Assembly: GCA_013814015.1 (NCBI GenBank)
Contig: JACCQS010000054.1
Span: forward strand, 1-13,717
DNA length: 13,717 nt
Direction: 5' to 3'
Source: Geodermatophilaceae bacterium
GTDB lineage: Bacteria; Actinomycetota; Actinomycetes; Mycobacteriales; Geodermatophilaceae
The stretch's first letter is position 1; every line of letters starts with the position of its first letter. This document shows, piece by piece, positions 1 through 5,640 of this stretch. The notes beneath the pieces are model-generated. The model saw nothing but the letters and a program-made list of their open reading frames with translations. It was not told the DNA's origin and did not search any database. Position numbers and translations under genes: made by a program.

Positions 1-486
1 GCGTCGAACTACGACCGGATGAAGCTCAAGGTCAACGACGAGCTCAAGCAGCACTTCCGGCCGGAGTTCCTCAACCGGATCGACGACATCGTGGTCTTCC
101 ACCAGCTCAAGGAGGACGAGATCGTACGGATCGTCGACCTCATGCTGGCCCGCGTCGACGTGCAGCTGGCCAACAAGGACATGGTCCTGGAGGTCACCGA
201 CGCTGCGAAGCAGTTGTTGGCCAAGCGCGGGTTCGACCCCGTACTCGGTGCCCGGCCGCTGCGCCGCACGATCCAGCGCGAGATCGAAGACGCGTTGTCG
301 GAGAAGATCCTGTACGGCGAGATCTCACCCGGCCAGATCATCGTGGTTGACACCGAACCAGGTGAGGACGCCGAGGACGAGACGGCGACGAAGTTCACCT
401 TCCGCGGTGAACTCAAGCCGATCGAGGTGCCGGATGCTCCTCCGGTCAGCCTGTCGGCCGGCGAGAGCGAAGCCAGCACCGGCTAG
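1..486 (+). CDS. clpC: ATP-dependent Clp protease ATP-binding subunit ClpC, C-terminal part (5' end outside window)
   Basis: This is the last 161 residues of a ClpC-type Hsp100 unfoldase; the frame is open from base 1 and stops at TAG 484-486. ClpC unfolds proteins in the cytoplasm and threads them into the ClpP peptidase. Visible are the end of the second AAA+ domain, with the conserved 'RPEFLNRIDDIVVFHQL' stretch (about residues 20-36 of the visible part), and the C-terminal small domain with its sensor-2 motif 'GARPLRR' inside 'GFDPVLGARPLRRTIQ'. The tail after about residue 120 is acidic and low in complexity, as in actinobacterial ClpC. Homologues are about 830-850 aa, so roughly four fifths lies upstream. 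A hairpin terminator follows 25 bp after the stop. Identification is secure; the ClpC rather than ClpB assignment rests on the 'FHQL' sequence and the acidic tail. Confidence 0.95.
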   Translation, partial: ASNYDRMKLKVNDELKQHFRPEFLNRIDDIVVFHQLKEDEIVRIVDLMLARVDVQLANKDMVLEVTDAAKQLLAKRGFDPVLGARPLRRTIQREIEDALSEKILYGEISPGQIIVVDTEPGEDAEDETATKFTFRGELKPIEVPDAPPVSLSAGESEASTG

Positions 487-510
487 CTCGACAAGAAGCA
501 ACGAACCCAA

Positions 511-548
511 CGAAGGCCCGGCCCCGTACCAGCGGAGCCGGGCCTTCG
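511..548. terminator. Bidirectional hairpin terminator between clpC and the convergent methyltransferase gene
   Basis: A perfect 12-bp inverted repeat pairs 511-522 (CGAAGGCCCGGC) with 537-548 (GCCGGGCCTTCG) around a 14-nt loop. It sits between two genes that end towards each other (486 and 590), so it can serve both. The T-run after it is weak (TCTTG), as is usual in high-GC actinobacteria. Confidence 0.85.
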
Positions 549-589
549 TCTTGCCTGGCTCCCGTTCGACTCAGGGGACCCCTGCGACG

Positions 590-1141
590 TTAGGTTCGTA
601 GCGATCTTCCCCTGATAGCGGGCCCGGTCAGGACAGCGACGCGGGCGCCGTAGGGGGCAGGCGGTGAGAAGGCCTCGGCCCGGATGGAGGGGCCGGCCTG
701 GATTCCGGGATAGCGCCGGATCCAGCGGTCGACCATCCACCGGGGCAGGACCAGGTCTGCGCGCTGGAGGGACGGGCTCCGACGCAACCGGTCGCACACC
801 GCGTCGGCCAGTTTCCACGGCGGGTTTGCCACGACCCGGTACGGCTCGCGAGGCAGGCCGACCTGGCGGAGATCTGCGCGTACGACCGTGACGTACAGGT
901 TGGCGCCGAAGCGGCGATCGAGCTGGGCGGCGCGACCGGGATGGAGTTCGACCGCGATGACCCGCGCGCCGGCCCGCACGAGCGCAGCCGTCAGGGCGCC
1001 GGTACCCGCTCCGAGGTCGACGACGAGATCGGTCTCGCAGATGCCGGCTCGATCGACGACGTAGCGAGCTGTGCGGTCATCGAGCCGGTGAAAGCCCCAT
1101 CGGACCGGTGACCGATCCGAGCTCCGCCTGACCGCGGACAC
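590..1141 (-). CDS. Erm/RsmA-like rRNA adenine N6-methyltransferase family protein
   Basis: A 183-aa SAM-dependent methyltransferase. Motif I 'DLGAGTG' is at residues 42-48, the ribose-binding acid at Glu65 ('VIAVELHP'), the motif-III-like 'RADL' at 88-91, and the catalytic motif 'NPPW' at 106-109. This order and the 'RWGFHRLDDRTARYVV' lead-in resemble actinobacterial Erm-like proteins that dimethylate a 23S rRNA adenine or are related to RsmA/KsgA. It is shorter than classical Erm (about 250-300 aa) and RsmA (about 270 aa): only a brief tail follows the Rossmann fold, with little of the helical C-terminal domain. The only in-frame start is GTG at 1141, since a stop lies 21 nt upstream; no strong Shine-Dalgarno is seen. 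The family is clear. Whether it acts on rRNA and protects against macrolides is inference. Confidence 0.8.
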   Translation of the reverse strand: MSAVRRSSDRSPVRWGFHRLDDRTARYVVDRAGICETDLVVDLGAGTGALTAALVRAGARVIAVELHPGRAAQLDRRFGANLYVTVVRADLRQVGLPREPYRVVANPPWKLADAVCDRLRRSPSLQRADLVLPRWMVDRWIRRYPGIQAGPSIRAEAFSPPAPYGARVAVLTGPAIRGRSLRT

Positions 1142-1245
1142 GACGCACCATGACCATGCTCATGCCAGCCATCCTGCGGGAATGCATGCGCCGAGCGCCA
1201 ACCAATTTAGCCTCAGACAGACCCGGCGAAGCGCGGCAGCTCAGC

Positions 1246-1275
1246 GCATTGCACCCTTGCTGTCGGCATTGCACC
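1246..1275. repeat. Two 10-bp direct repeats upstream of the methyltransferase gene
   Basis: GCATTGCACC occurs at 1246-1255 and again at 1266-1275, exactly 20 bp apart, in the 190-bp gap between two minus-strand genes. The rest of the gap (1142-1331) holds an AT-rich patch near 1203-1209 and no supportable gene. The repeats lie about 105 bp upstream of the GTG at 1141 and could be a regulator site, or chance. Confidence 0.4.
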
Positions 1276-1331
1276 TGTTGCTTCACCGGGTTTGCGCCAG
1301 AAACGGGTGCACTGTCCGGCCCGAGTGGGGG

Positions 1332-2102
1332 TCAGAACGGGACCTGCGTGCTGAGCGGGCCGGTGCCAGGCTCACGACCGGACAGGATGCGGCAGAAATC
1401 GATCGCGTCCAGTTCGAGGGTCGGCCCGCCATCACCGAACACCCAACTGCCGCCGGCCAAACCGCTGAGGCGAACAGAGCACGGCCTGCCATGACGTGCA
1501 GCCCATTCGTCGACCACATCTGCGACCAGGACGGCGTCGTGGTCCTTGGTCGTGTCCAGCGGTTGTCCGGTGGCCCGGCTGATGTCTATGCGGTGCAGCC
1601 ACGGGTCGCGGGTGAGGATCGTGTCGATGAGGAACCCGAACGTCCAGGTCTCCGCGGCGCCGCCAACGTCCTGCTGTTCGGGCATGCGGCAACGACGAAT
1701 CAGGCCGGGAGTGCGTCGCCGAGCGCGAGCGGCGCGTGGGCCGACAACCCGGAAGCGGTCGATCAACTCCTGCGAGGACAGCTCGGCGTTCTTCTCGACC
1801 TGTACGGCTGTGAGCGCGTCGATCGGTATGCCACCGCGCTTCTTGGCCGCACCCTGTTGTCGAATCATCTCCCGGACGGAGGCGGCCATCTCGGCCATCC
1901 CGACGACGTGGCCGGCCATCGCTCGTACGTCCCAGCCGGGGCACTCAGTCGGTCGCGGCCACTCGCCGCTGTCCAATCCGGCCAGCATGGTTGTGAACCG
2001 CTGGTACTCGACGGCGGCCAATCGCAGGAGTATGGCTCGGTCCAGTGTCGAGGTTCGCGGCCGGGTCGTGGTTGGGTCGGTAGGTTGGCTCGTTCGGGTC
2101 AT
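1332..2102 (-). CDS. Maleylpyruvate isomerase family mycothiol-dependent enzyme
   Basis: A 256-aa protein of the MDMPI/DinB-like four-helix family, whose characterised members use mycothiol as thiol cofactor with a metal site. The N-terminal part carries 'WPRPTECPGWDVRAMAGHVVGMAE', the family signature with a metal-ligand His. A second conserved element, 'TRDPWLHRIDISRATG', supplies an Asp-x3-His pair equivalent to the other ligands. The C-terminal part, with 'LSGLAGGSWVFGDGG', resembles the family's small alpha/beta domain. Two starts are possible: ATG at 2114, abutting the stop of the TetR gene, and ATG at 2102. I chose 2102 because GGAGAAG (2112-2106) sits at ideal spacing before it. The gene is therefore translationally linked to the regulator upstream, which probably controls it. 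The substrate is unknown; few members of this large family are true maleylpyruvate isomerases. Confidence 0.85.
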   Translation of the reverse strand: MTRTSQPTDPTTTRPRTSTLDRAILLRLAAVEYQRFTTMLAGLDSGEWPRPTECPGWDVRAMAGHVVGMAEMAASVREMIRQQGAAKKRGGIPIDALTAVQVEKNAELSSQELIDRFRVVGPRAARARRRTPGLIRRCRMPEQQDVGGAAETWTFGFLIDTILTRDPWLHRIDISRATGQPLDTTKDHDAVLVADVVDEWAARHGRPCSVRLSGLAGGSWVFGDGGPTLELDAIDFCRILSGREPGTGPLSTQVPF

Positions 2103-2105
2103 GAT

Positions 2106-2112
2106 CTTCTCC
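2106..2112 (-). promoter_or_regulatory. Ribosome binding site that fixes the start of the MDMPI-like gene
   Basis: GGAGAAG ends 3 nt before the ATG at 2102 (6 nt from GGAG itself). The earlier ATG at 2114 has no such site, since the GGAG overlaps its own codons. Confidence 0.65.
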
Positions 2113-2114
2113 AT

Positions 2115-2711
2115 TCAGCGGGAAAGCCCTACGTGGTCGGCGAACATGTCCATTGCGTCATCGAGCAGCCGCACCCACCGGTCCCCGCCGGGGTCGTTGG
2201 CCTGCTGGGCGTTGATCAGTCCGCCGATCAGTGCGGTGAACAGATCGAACTGATCCAGGTCTTCGATCCCGAAGCGGGCAAGATGGGCCCGCCCGCGCTC
2301 GAACACCTCGATCGAAGGTGCGTAGGACTCGGGGCTGGGCACAAAGCCGGGAATCGTCCGCTGGTTCATCAACTGATGCCGGGCCGGATCGGCGATCGCG
2401 AAGTCGAGGAACGTGCGGGCGATCTGCTTCAGCGCGGAGCGCGGGTCCTCCGACAGTGTCGGCTCGGTCTCGTCGACGACGGCCAGGTATTCCGACCAGG
2501 CCTGACCGAACATGGCGTCGTAGATGTCGTTCTTCGACCCGAAATATGAGTACAGCGAGGGCGCCCGCATCCCGATCAGGTCGGCGACGTCCCGCAGGGT
2601 CAGATCGGCCAAGCCCTTGTCCCGGGCGATTTCCCAGGCAGCCTCAAGAATTTCTGTACGGGTAGCCTGTCTACGTTCGGCCTGTCTATCACGAACCGGA
2701 GCCCCTAACAT
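2115..2711 (-). CDS. TetR/AcrR family transcriptional regulator
   Basis: A 198-aa regulator. The N-terminal helix-turn-helix spans about residues 17-62, with the typical sequence 'ILEAAWEIARDKGLADLTLRDVADLIGM' followed by 'SLYSYFGSKNDIYDAMF'. The rest is a helical ligand-binding and dimerisation domain ('FTALIGGLINAQQANDPGG'). Its stop TGA (2117-2115) directly abuts the downstream MDMPI-like frame, so the two form one transcription unit and the enzyme is the likely target. The ATG start lies 7 nt after a promoter -10 element, so the mRNA is probably leaderless. A palindrome covers the start codon, suggesting autorepression. The ligand cannot be told from sequence. Confidence 0.93.
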   Translation of the reverse strand: MLGAPVRDRQAERRQATRTEILEAAWEIARDKGLADLTLRDVADLIGMRAPSLYSYFGSKNDIYDAMFGQAWSEYLAVVDETEPTLSEDPRSALKQIARTFLDFAIADPARHQLMNQRTIPGFVPSPESYAPSIEVFERGRAHLARFGIEDLDQFDLFTALIGGLINAQQANDPGGDRWVRLLDDAMDMFADHVGLSR

Positions 2712-2718
2712 GATTAGG
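2704..2718. promoter_or_regulatory. Candidate TetR operator over the start codon
   Basis: CCTAA (2704-2708) and TTAGG (2714-2718) form a perfect inverted repeat with a 5-nt centre that contains the ATG of the tetR-like gene. It lies immediately downstream of the -10 box, around the predicted transcription start, where a bound repressor would block transcription. The arms are short, so this is a candidate only. Confidence 0.45.
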
Positions 2719-2747
2719 AGGATGCCTCAGGGTGCCAGATCCGTCAA
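2719..2747 (-). promoter_or_regulatory. Promoter of the tetR-MDMPI unit
   Basis: On the minus strand, TTGACG (2747-2742) and CATCCT (2724-2719) are separated by 17 nt, and the ATG follows 7 nt after the -10. This gives a leaderless transcript starting at or next to the ATG. The -35 is close to consensus; the -10 has C instead of T in its first position. The remaining gap to the gene ending at 2796 shows nothing else. Confidence 0.6.
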
Positions 2748-2795
2748 GGCCCGCGGCGTGACCAGCGCTTGATCTTCCACGTTTGTTCGCACAGC

Positions 2796-3482
2796 TCAGA
2801 CCGGCGGAGGTAGCTCTTCACCGCGTCGCAGGATCGCGATGCGTTGTTGCACATCGAAGAAGGCCAGCGTCTCCGGCTCGGTCGGCCAAAGGATCTGCTG
2901 GTAGGCGGCGATCCCGTCGGCTCGGCTGCGACGGGCGACGGCGTACGCAGCGACAGCCCTGACCGATAGCGACTCGTCGTCCAGTCGCTCGAGTACGGCT
3001 CGCTCGGCCATCTCGCGGGTGTGCCCGTCGTCGTTGCCGTGGCCCTCGATCCGACCGATCAGAGCCGTGGTCGCGCGGCTGCGGACCTCCCCGTCCCGGT
3101 GGTCGAGTAGGGAGATCAGCAACGAGCTGACGCGTGGATCGTGGATCTCCGCCACGACGCTGATGTCGGTCGGCTCCAAGCGGCCTGCCAACCGCTCGAC
3201 ATAGCGATGCGGGCAGGCCCGGGCCACGGCTCTGCGGGCCGCCGCCTGAGCGTCGATGGCACTGGTGCCGAGGCCGTTGAGCAGCCGGGCATGTTCCTGC
3301 GGACCCGAGGTGGAGCCGCGATAGAGCTCGAGCACCCGGTCCACGGCGGCCGCGCCGAAGGCGCCCAGGGCGCGCATGGCGCTGCGGCCTTCGGCGTACC
3401 CGAGGCTCTCGGTTCGAAAGACCTCGGCGATCGCGGCGTCTATCCGGCGGGTGAGATCGTCGGCCGGCGGGTCGGTGCTCAT
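2796..3482 (-). CDS. HEAT-repeat-like protein of unknown function
   Basis: A 228-aa soluble protein built from helical pairs that resemble HEAT or PBS-lyase-type repeats. The clearest units are 'DPRVSSLLISLLDHRDGEVRSRATTALIGRI' (about residues 115-145) and 'RAVLERLDDESLSVRAVAAYAVARR' (about 160-185), each with a short Asp-containing turn and a conserved Arg in the second helix. Such solenoids usually bind proteins; no catalytic motif is visible and no membrane segment or signal peptide is present. The start is ATG 3482, chosen because GGGAGGTGG lies 7 nt before it; a GTG in frame at 3500 lacks this support. It is divergent from the oxidoreductase gene (52-bp gap), which may mean shared control. 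The function is unknown. Confidence 0.75.
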   Translation of the reverse strand: MSTDPPADDLTRRIDAAIAEVFRTESLGYAEGRSAMRALGAFGAAAVDRVLELYRGSTSGPQEHARLLNGLGTSAIDAQAAARRAVARACPHRYVERLAGRLEPTDISVVAEIHDPRVSSLLISLLDHRDGEVRSRATTALIGRIEGHGNDDGHTREMAERAVLERLDDESLSVRAVAAYAVARRSRADGIAAYQQILWPTEPETLAFFDVQQRIAILRRGEELPPPV

Positions 3483-3489
3483 GGCACGT

Positions 3490-3498
3490 CCACCTCCC
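3490..3498 (-). promoter_or_regulatory. Strong ribosome binding site of the HEAT-like gene
   Basis: The minus strand reads GGGAGGTGG at 3498-3490, 7 nt before ATG 3482. This excludes the upstream GTG at 3500, which would place the site inside its own coding sequence. Confidence 0.75.
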
Positions 3499-3522
3499 AC
3501 CCATCCGGTCCTAGCCCCGGGT

Positions 3523-3534
3523 TAGCGTCTCGGC
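3523..3534 (+). promoter_or_regulatory. Leaderless -10 element of the LLM oxidoreductase gene
   Basis: TAGCGT (3523-3528) is followed by 6 nt and then GTG 3535. No Shine-Dalgarno precedes the GTG. TANNNT a few bases before an RTG codon is the usual leaderless arrangement in actinobacteria. Confidence 0.55.
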
Positions 3535-4437
3535 GTGCGAATCGGAATCGTCATCTTGCCCGAAGTACGTCGTCCCGAGCTCGTTCGTCGATGGCAGCTG
3601 GCTGAGGCATACGGCTTCGACCACGCTTGGACCTACGACCATCTCGGCTGGCGCACCCTGGTCGACTCGCCGTGGTACGCCGCGGTCCCCACCCTGAGTG
3701 CCGCCGCGATGGTGACGTCGCGGATCCGCCTGGGCACCTTCGTCGCTTCGCCGAACTTCCGGCACCCGGTTCCGTTCGCGCGTGAGTTGACCGCGTTGGA
3801 CGATCTCTCCGCCGGGCGCCTGCTGCTCGGTATCGGCTCGGGGGGAATCGGGTACGACACGGCAGTCCTCGGTGAGCCAGACCTGCCGCTGCCGGCTCGT
3901 ACGGACCGCTTCGTGGAGTTCGTGGCGCTGCTGGACGGCCTGCTCACCCAGAGCACGACGACCTGGTCCGGGACGCACTATTCAGCCATCGAGGCGCGCG
4001 TCATTCCCGGTTGCGTACAGGTTCCTCGGATCCCATTCGTGGTCGCGGCCAACGGTCCCCGGGCGATGCGACTCGCCGCCAGGTACGGGCGGGGCTGGGC
4101 GACCAGCGGGAATCCGAACCGTGCCGAGGGCACCGATTGGTGGCAGGCATTGGCCGACGTCTGCCACCGGTTCACCGAAGTGCTGGCCGAGGAGGGCCGA
4201 GACCCGTCCACTGTGGACCGTTACCTGCAGATCGATGCCGGGCCGGTGTTCTCCATGTCGTCGGTGGAGTGCTTTCGGGATGCCCTTGGCCGGGCACGCG
4301 AACTGGGCTTCACCGACGTCGTAACTCACTGGCCCCGAGTCGAAGGTCCCTACGCGGGCTCGGAGAAGATGCTGGAGCAGGTCGCAACCGAGGTGCTGCC
4401 CCGCCGGCATGAGCGGTGCGGGCTGCCACGACGGTGA
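3535..4437 (+). CDS. LLM class flavin-dependent oxidoreductase (luciferase-like, possibly F420-using)
   Basis: A 300-aa TIM-barrel oxidoreductase of the bacterial luciferase-like superfamily. Evidence is the N-terminal strand 'MRIGIVILPE', 'RWQLAEAYGFDHAWTYDHLGWR' (residues 19-40), the core 'SRIRLGTFVASPNFRHPVPFARELTALDDLSAGRLLLGIGSGG' (about 62-104), and 'IPFVVAANGPRAMRLAARYGRGWATSG' in the second half. Full length for the family. Actinobacterial members mostly use coenzyme F420, but FMN users exist and the cofactor cannot be read here. It probably reduces or oxidises a small organic substrate in the cytoplasm. Transcription is probably leaderless. The last 128 bp overlap the convergent small gene ending at 4310; the oxidoreductase C-terminus in the overlap ('THWPRVEGPYAGSEKMLEQVATEVLP') looks like the normal family ending. 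Confidence 0.9.
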   Translation: MRIGIVILPEVRRPELVRRWQLAEAYGFDHAWTYDHLGWRTLVDSPWYAAVPTLSAAAMVTSRIRLGTFVASPNFRHPVPFARELTALDDLSAGRLLLGIGSGGIGYDTAVLGEPDLPLPARTDRFVEFVALLDGLLTQSTTTWSGTHYSAIEARVIPGCVQVPRIPFVVAANGPRAMRLAARYGRGWATSGNPNRAEGTDWWQALADVCHRFTEVLAEEGRDPSTVDRYLQIDAGPVFSMSSVECFRDALGRARELGFTDVVTHWPRVEGPYAGSEKMLEQVATEVLPRRHERCGLPRR

Positions 4438-4519
4438 CCTTTCGGCCCCCGCGGCTGATGAAGACTCGGCCGTCCTTGGTCGTCCGCCAGTCGAAAGGAT
4501 CGTCCTCGAGGCCGCTCAA
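4310..4519 (-). CDS. Small conserved hypothetical protein with altered C-terminus
   Basis: A 69-aa frame starting at TTG 4519, whose TTGA overlaps the mutY stop codon by 4 nt, so translation is probably coupled to mutY. Residues 7-33, 'DDPFDWRTTKDGRVFISRGG' followed by 'RKVTVVA', resemble from memory a family of small actinobacterial proteins of about 65-80 aa with no known function. Those normally end in a Gln/Leu-rich helix and a 'GN(F/Y)KRGN'-like tail. Here the sequence after about residue 35 turns into Ala/Pro/Ser/Arg-rich residues that lie antisense to the oxidoreductase's conserved 3' end. The gene has probably lost its original C-terminus. It could be a degraded gene or a functional short form. 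Confidence 0.5.
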   Translation of the reverse strand: MSGLEDDPFDWRTTKDGRVFISRGGRKVTVVAARTAHAGGAAPRLRPAPASSPSPRRDLRLGASELRRR

Positions 4520-5478
4520 CCTGATCGCTCTTGGCCTGGCCGCTCGCCGGCGAGCACGACGCGCCCGTCGTCCAGCTGCTCGACCAGGCCGTCGGCCAGC
4601 AGGCTGTCCAGCGCCCGGTTACGTTGCAGCGGATCGGCCCAAACCGGGATCAGGTCCATGGCCCCTGCCGGTGCCGCTGAGCCGCGCAGCACGTCGAGCA
4701 GCCGACCCCGCACCTGCCGATCGGTGCCCGCGAATCGCTGGGGCTTGCGGCGCGGACCGTCGTAGGCCGGGGCCCCGGCCAACTGCCAGGCACAATCCGG
4801 GCGTACCGGGCAGGTGGTGCAAGCCGGCGCACCAGCCGTACAGACCAGCGCCCCCAACTCCATCACCGCCACCGAGAGCAGCGCCGCTCGCGCCGGCTCC
4901 GCTGGGAGCAGCGCTTCCACGCTCGCTCGGTCCACGGCGGTGACGGCCGGTCCGGCCCGGGCGCGACCGTGTACGGCGCGGGCGAGCACCCGGGCGACGT
5001 TGGTGTCGACCACGGGCGTGCGGATACCGAAGGCGAACGCCGCGATCGCCCTGGCGGTGTAGGTCCCGATCCCAGGCAACGACTCCAGGTCCTCGATCGA
5101 TGCGGGCACCGATCCGTCGAACTGACCGACGACCTGCTGGGCCGCCGCATGTAGCCGTACCGCCCGGCGCGGATAACCGAGCTTGCCCCAGGCGCGTACG
5201 GCATCGGCCGGACTGTCGTCGGCAAGGGCGCCTGGATCGGCCCAACGCGCCATCCAGGCACGCCAGACCGGGAGTACCCGAGCCACCGGTGTCTGCTGGA
5301 GCATCACCTCGCTCACCATGATCGCCCACGGCGAGACGCCCTTGGCCCGCCACGGAAGATCCCGCGCGGCAGCGGCGTACCAGTTCAGCAGTACCTCGGG
5401 CTGCAGCGCCCCGCTGTCGCGTTGGACCCGGAGCGAGGCGGAGGTCGGACTGGGCGGCATCGCTGGCCAGCCTTGCAT
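4516..5478 (-). CDS. mutY: A/G-specific adenine DNA glycosylase MutY
   Basis: A 320-aa base-excision repair enzyme that removes adenine mispaired with 8-oxoguanine, preventing G:C to T:A changes. All hallmarks are present: catalytic Glu57 in 'SEVMLQQTPVARV', helix-hairpin-helix 'LPGIGTYTARAIAAFAFG' (134-151), catalytic Asp158 in 'PVVDTNVARVLAR', and a [4Fe-4S] ligand set Cys213-x6-Cys220-x2-Cys223-x5-Cys229. The C-terminal region (about 230-310) is a short version of the family's 8-oxoG-recognition half, as is usual in actinobacteria. Start ATG 5478 is preceded by AGGA at 7-nt spacing; ATG at residue 7 is the alternative. Upstream lies a pair of palindromic repeats. It is followed by an overlapping small gene. 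The corresponding M. tuberculosis gene is Rv3589. Confidence 0.96.
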   Translation of the reverse strand: MQGWPAMPPSPTSASLRVQRDSGALQPEVLLNWYAAAARDLPWRAKGVSPWAIMVSEVMLQQTPVARVLPVWRAWMARWADPGALADDSPADAVRAWGKLGYPRRAVRLHAAAQQVVGQFDGSVPASIEDLESLPGIGTYTARAIAAFAFGIRTPVVDTNVARVLARAVHGRARAGPAVTAVDRASVEALLPAEPARAALLSVAVMELGALVCTAGAPACTTCPVRPDCAWQLAGAPAYDGPRRKPQRFAGTDRQVRGRLLDVLRGSAAPAGAMDLIPVWADPLQRNRALDSLLADGLVEQLDDGRVVLAGERPGQERSG

Positions 5479-5500
5479 GCCGGAGTCCTGTCGCGGTCAT

Positions 5501-5564
5501 TCGGGCGGTTGTGTAGCGAACCTGCGCTTTGCCCGGGCTCAATCGGGCGGTTGTGTAGCGAACC
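5501..5564. repeat. Two 22-bp imperfect palindromes, 42-bp period, upstream of mutY
   Basis: Identical 22-bp copies lie at 5501-5522 and 5543-5564. Each contains GTTGTG-N5-AAC (5508-5521 and 5550-5563) and is an imperfect palindrome with arms GGTT and AACC; the second copy extends to CGGTT/AACCG. The 20-bp stretch between them contains the 8-bp palindrome GCCCGGGC (5531-5538). The array starts 22 bp upstream of mutY, in the 162-bp gap shared with the divergent membrane protein gene. The core is shared with the radA-upstream pair at 9109-9172. Confidence 0.85.
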
Positions 5565-5628
5565 GGCCGGTGGATGGCCAACTTCAGGGACACCGGCGTG
5601 GGAGAGCCAGAGCGGAGGCGGTGGCCGA

Positions 5629-5640
5629 TACCGTCGCAAG
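5629..5640 (+). promoter_or_regulatory. Leaderless -10 element of the membrane protein gene
   Basis: TACCGT (5629-5634) is followed by 6 nt and ATG 5641, the same geometry as at 3523-3535. No Shine-Dalgarno stands at proper distance. This favours 5641 as the start over longer in-frame extensions into the intergenic repeats. Confidence 0.6.

Noticed and set aside
1077..1286. A 69-codon minus-strand frame overlapping the methyltransferase start, considered as an Erm-type leader peptide
   Set aside because: It is long, overlaps the coding region in another frame, and shows no stalling motif or attenuator hairpins that I could support.
1182..2549. Open frame of 455 codons on the plus strand opposite the tetR-MDMPI unit
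   Set aside because: Antisense shadow of two recognisable genes; no family resemblance.
4310..4410. A frameshift rescue of the small gene after mutY: the next frame reads 'LLQHLLRARVGTF', resembling the expected family tail
   Set aside because: That stretch is exactly antisense to the conserved LLM C-terminus ending in 'EKMLEQVATEVLP', so the resemblance is more likely chance.
5501..5564. A minimal CRISPR-like array (two repeats and one spacer), and likewise at 9109-9172
   Set aside because: Only two repeats, 18-20 bp between them, repeat length 22-23 bp, no cas genes, and the repeats differ between loci.
5422..5640. In-frame upstream extension of the membrane protein gene (a start at 5422 would add 73 residues)
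   Set aside because: The extension would run antisense over the mutY 5' end and through the palindrome array, and a -10 box lies just before ATG 5641, which also gives a normal N-terminal anchor.
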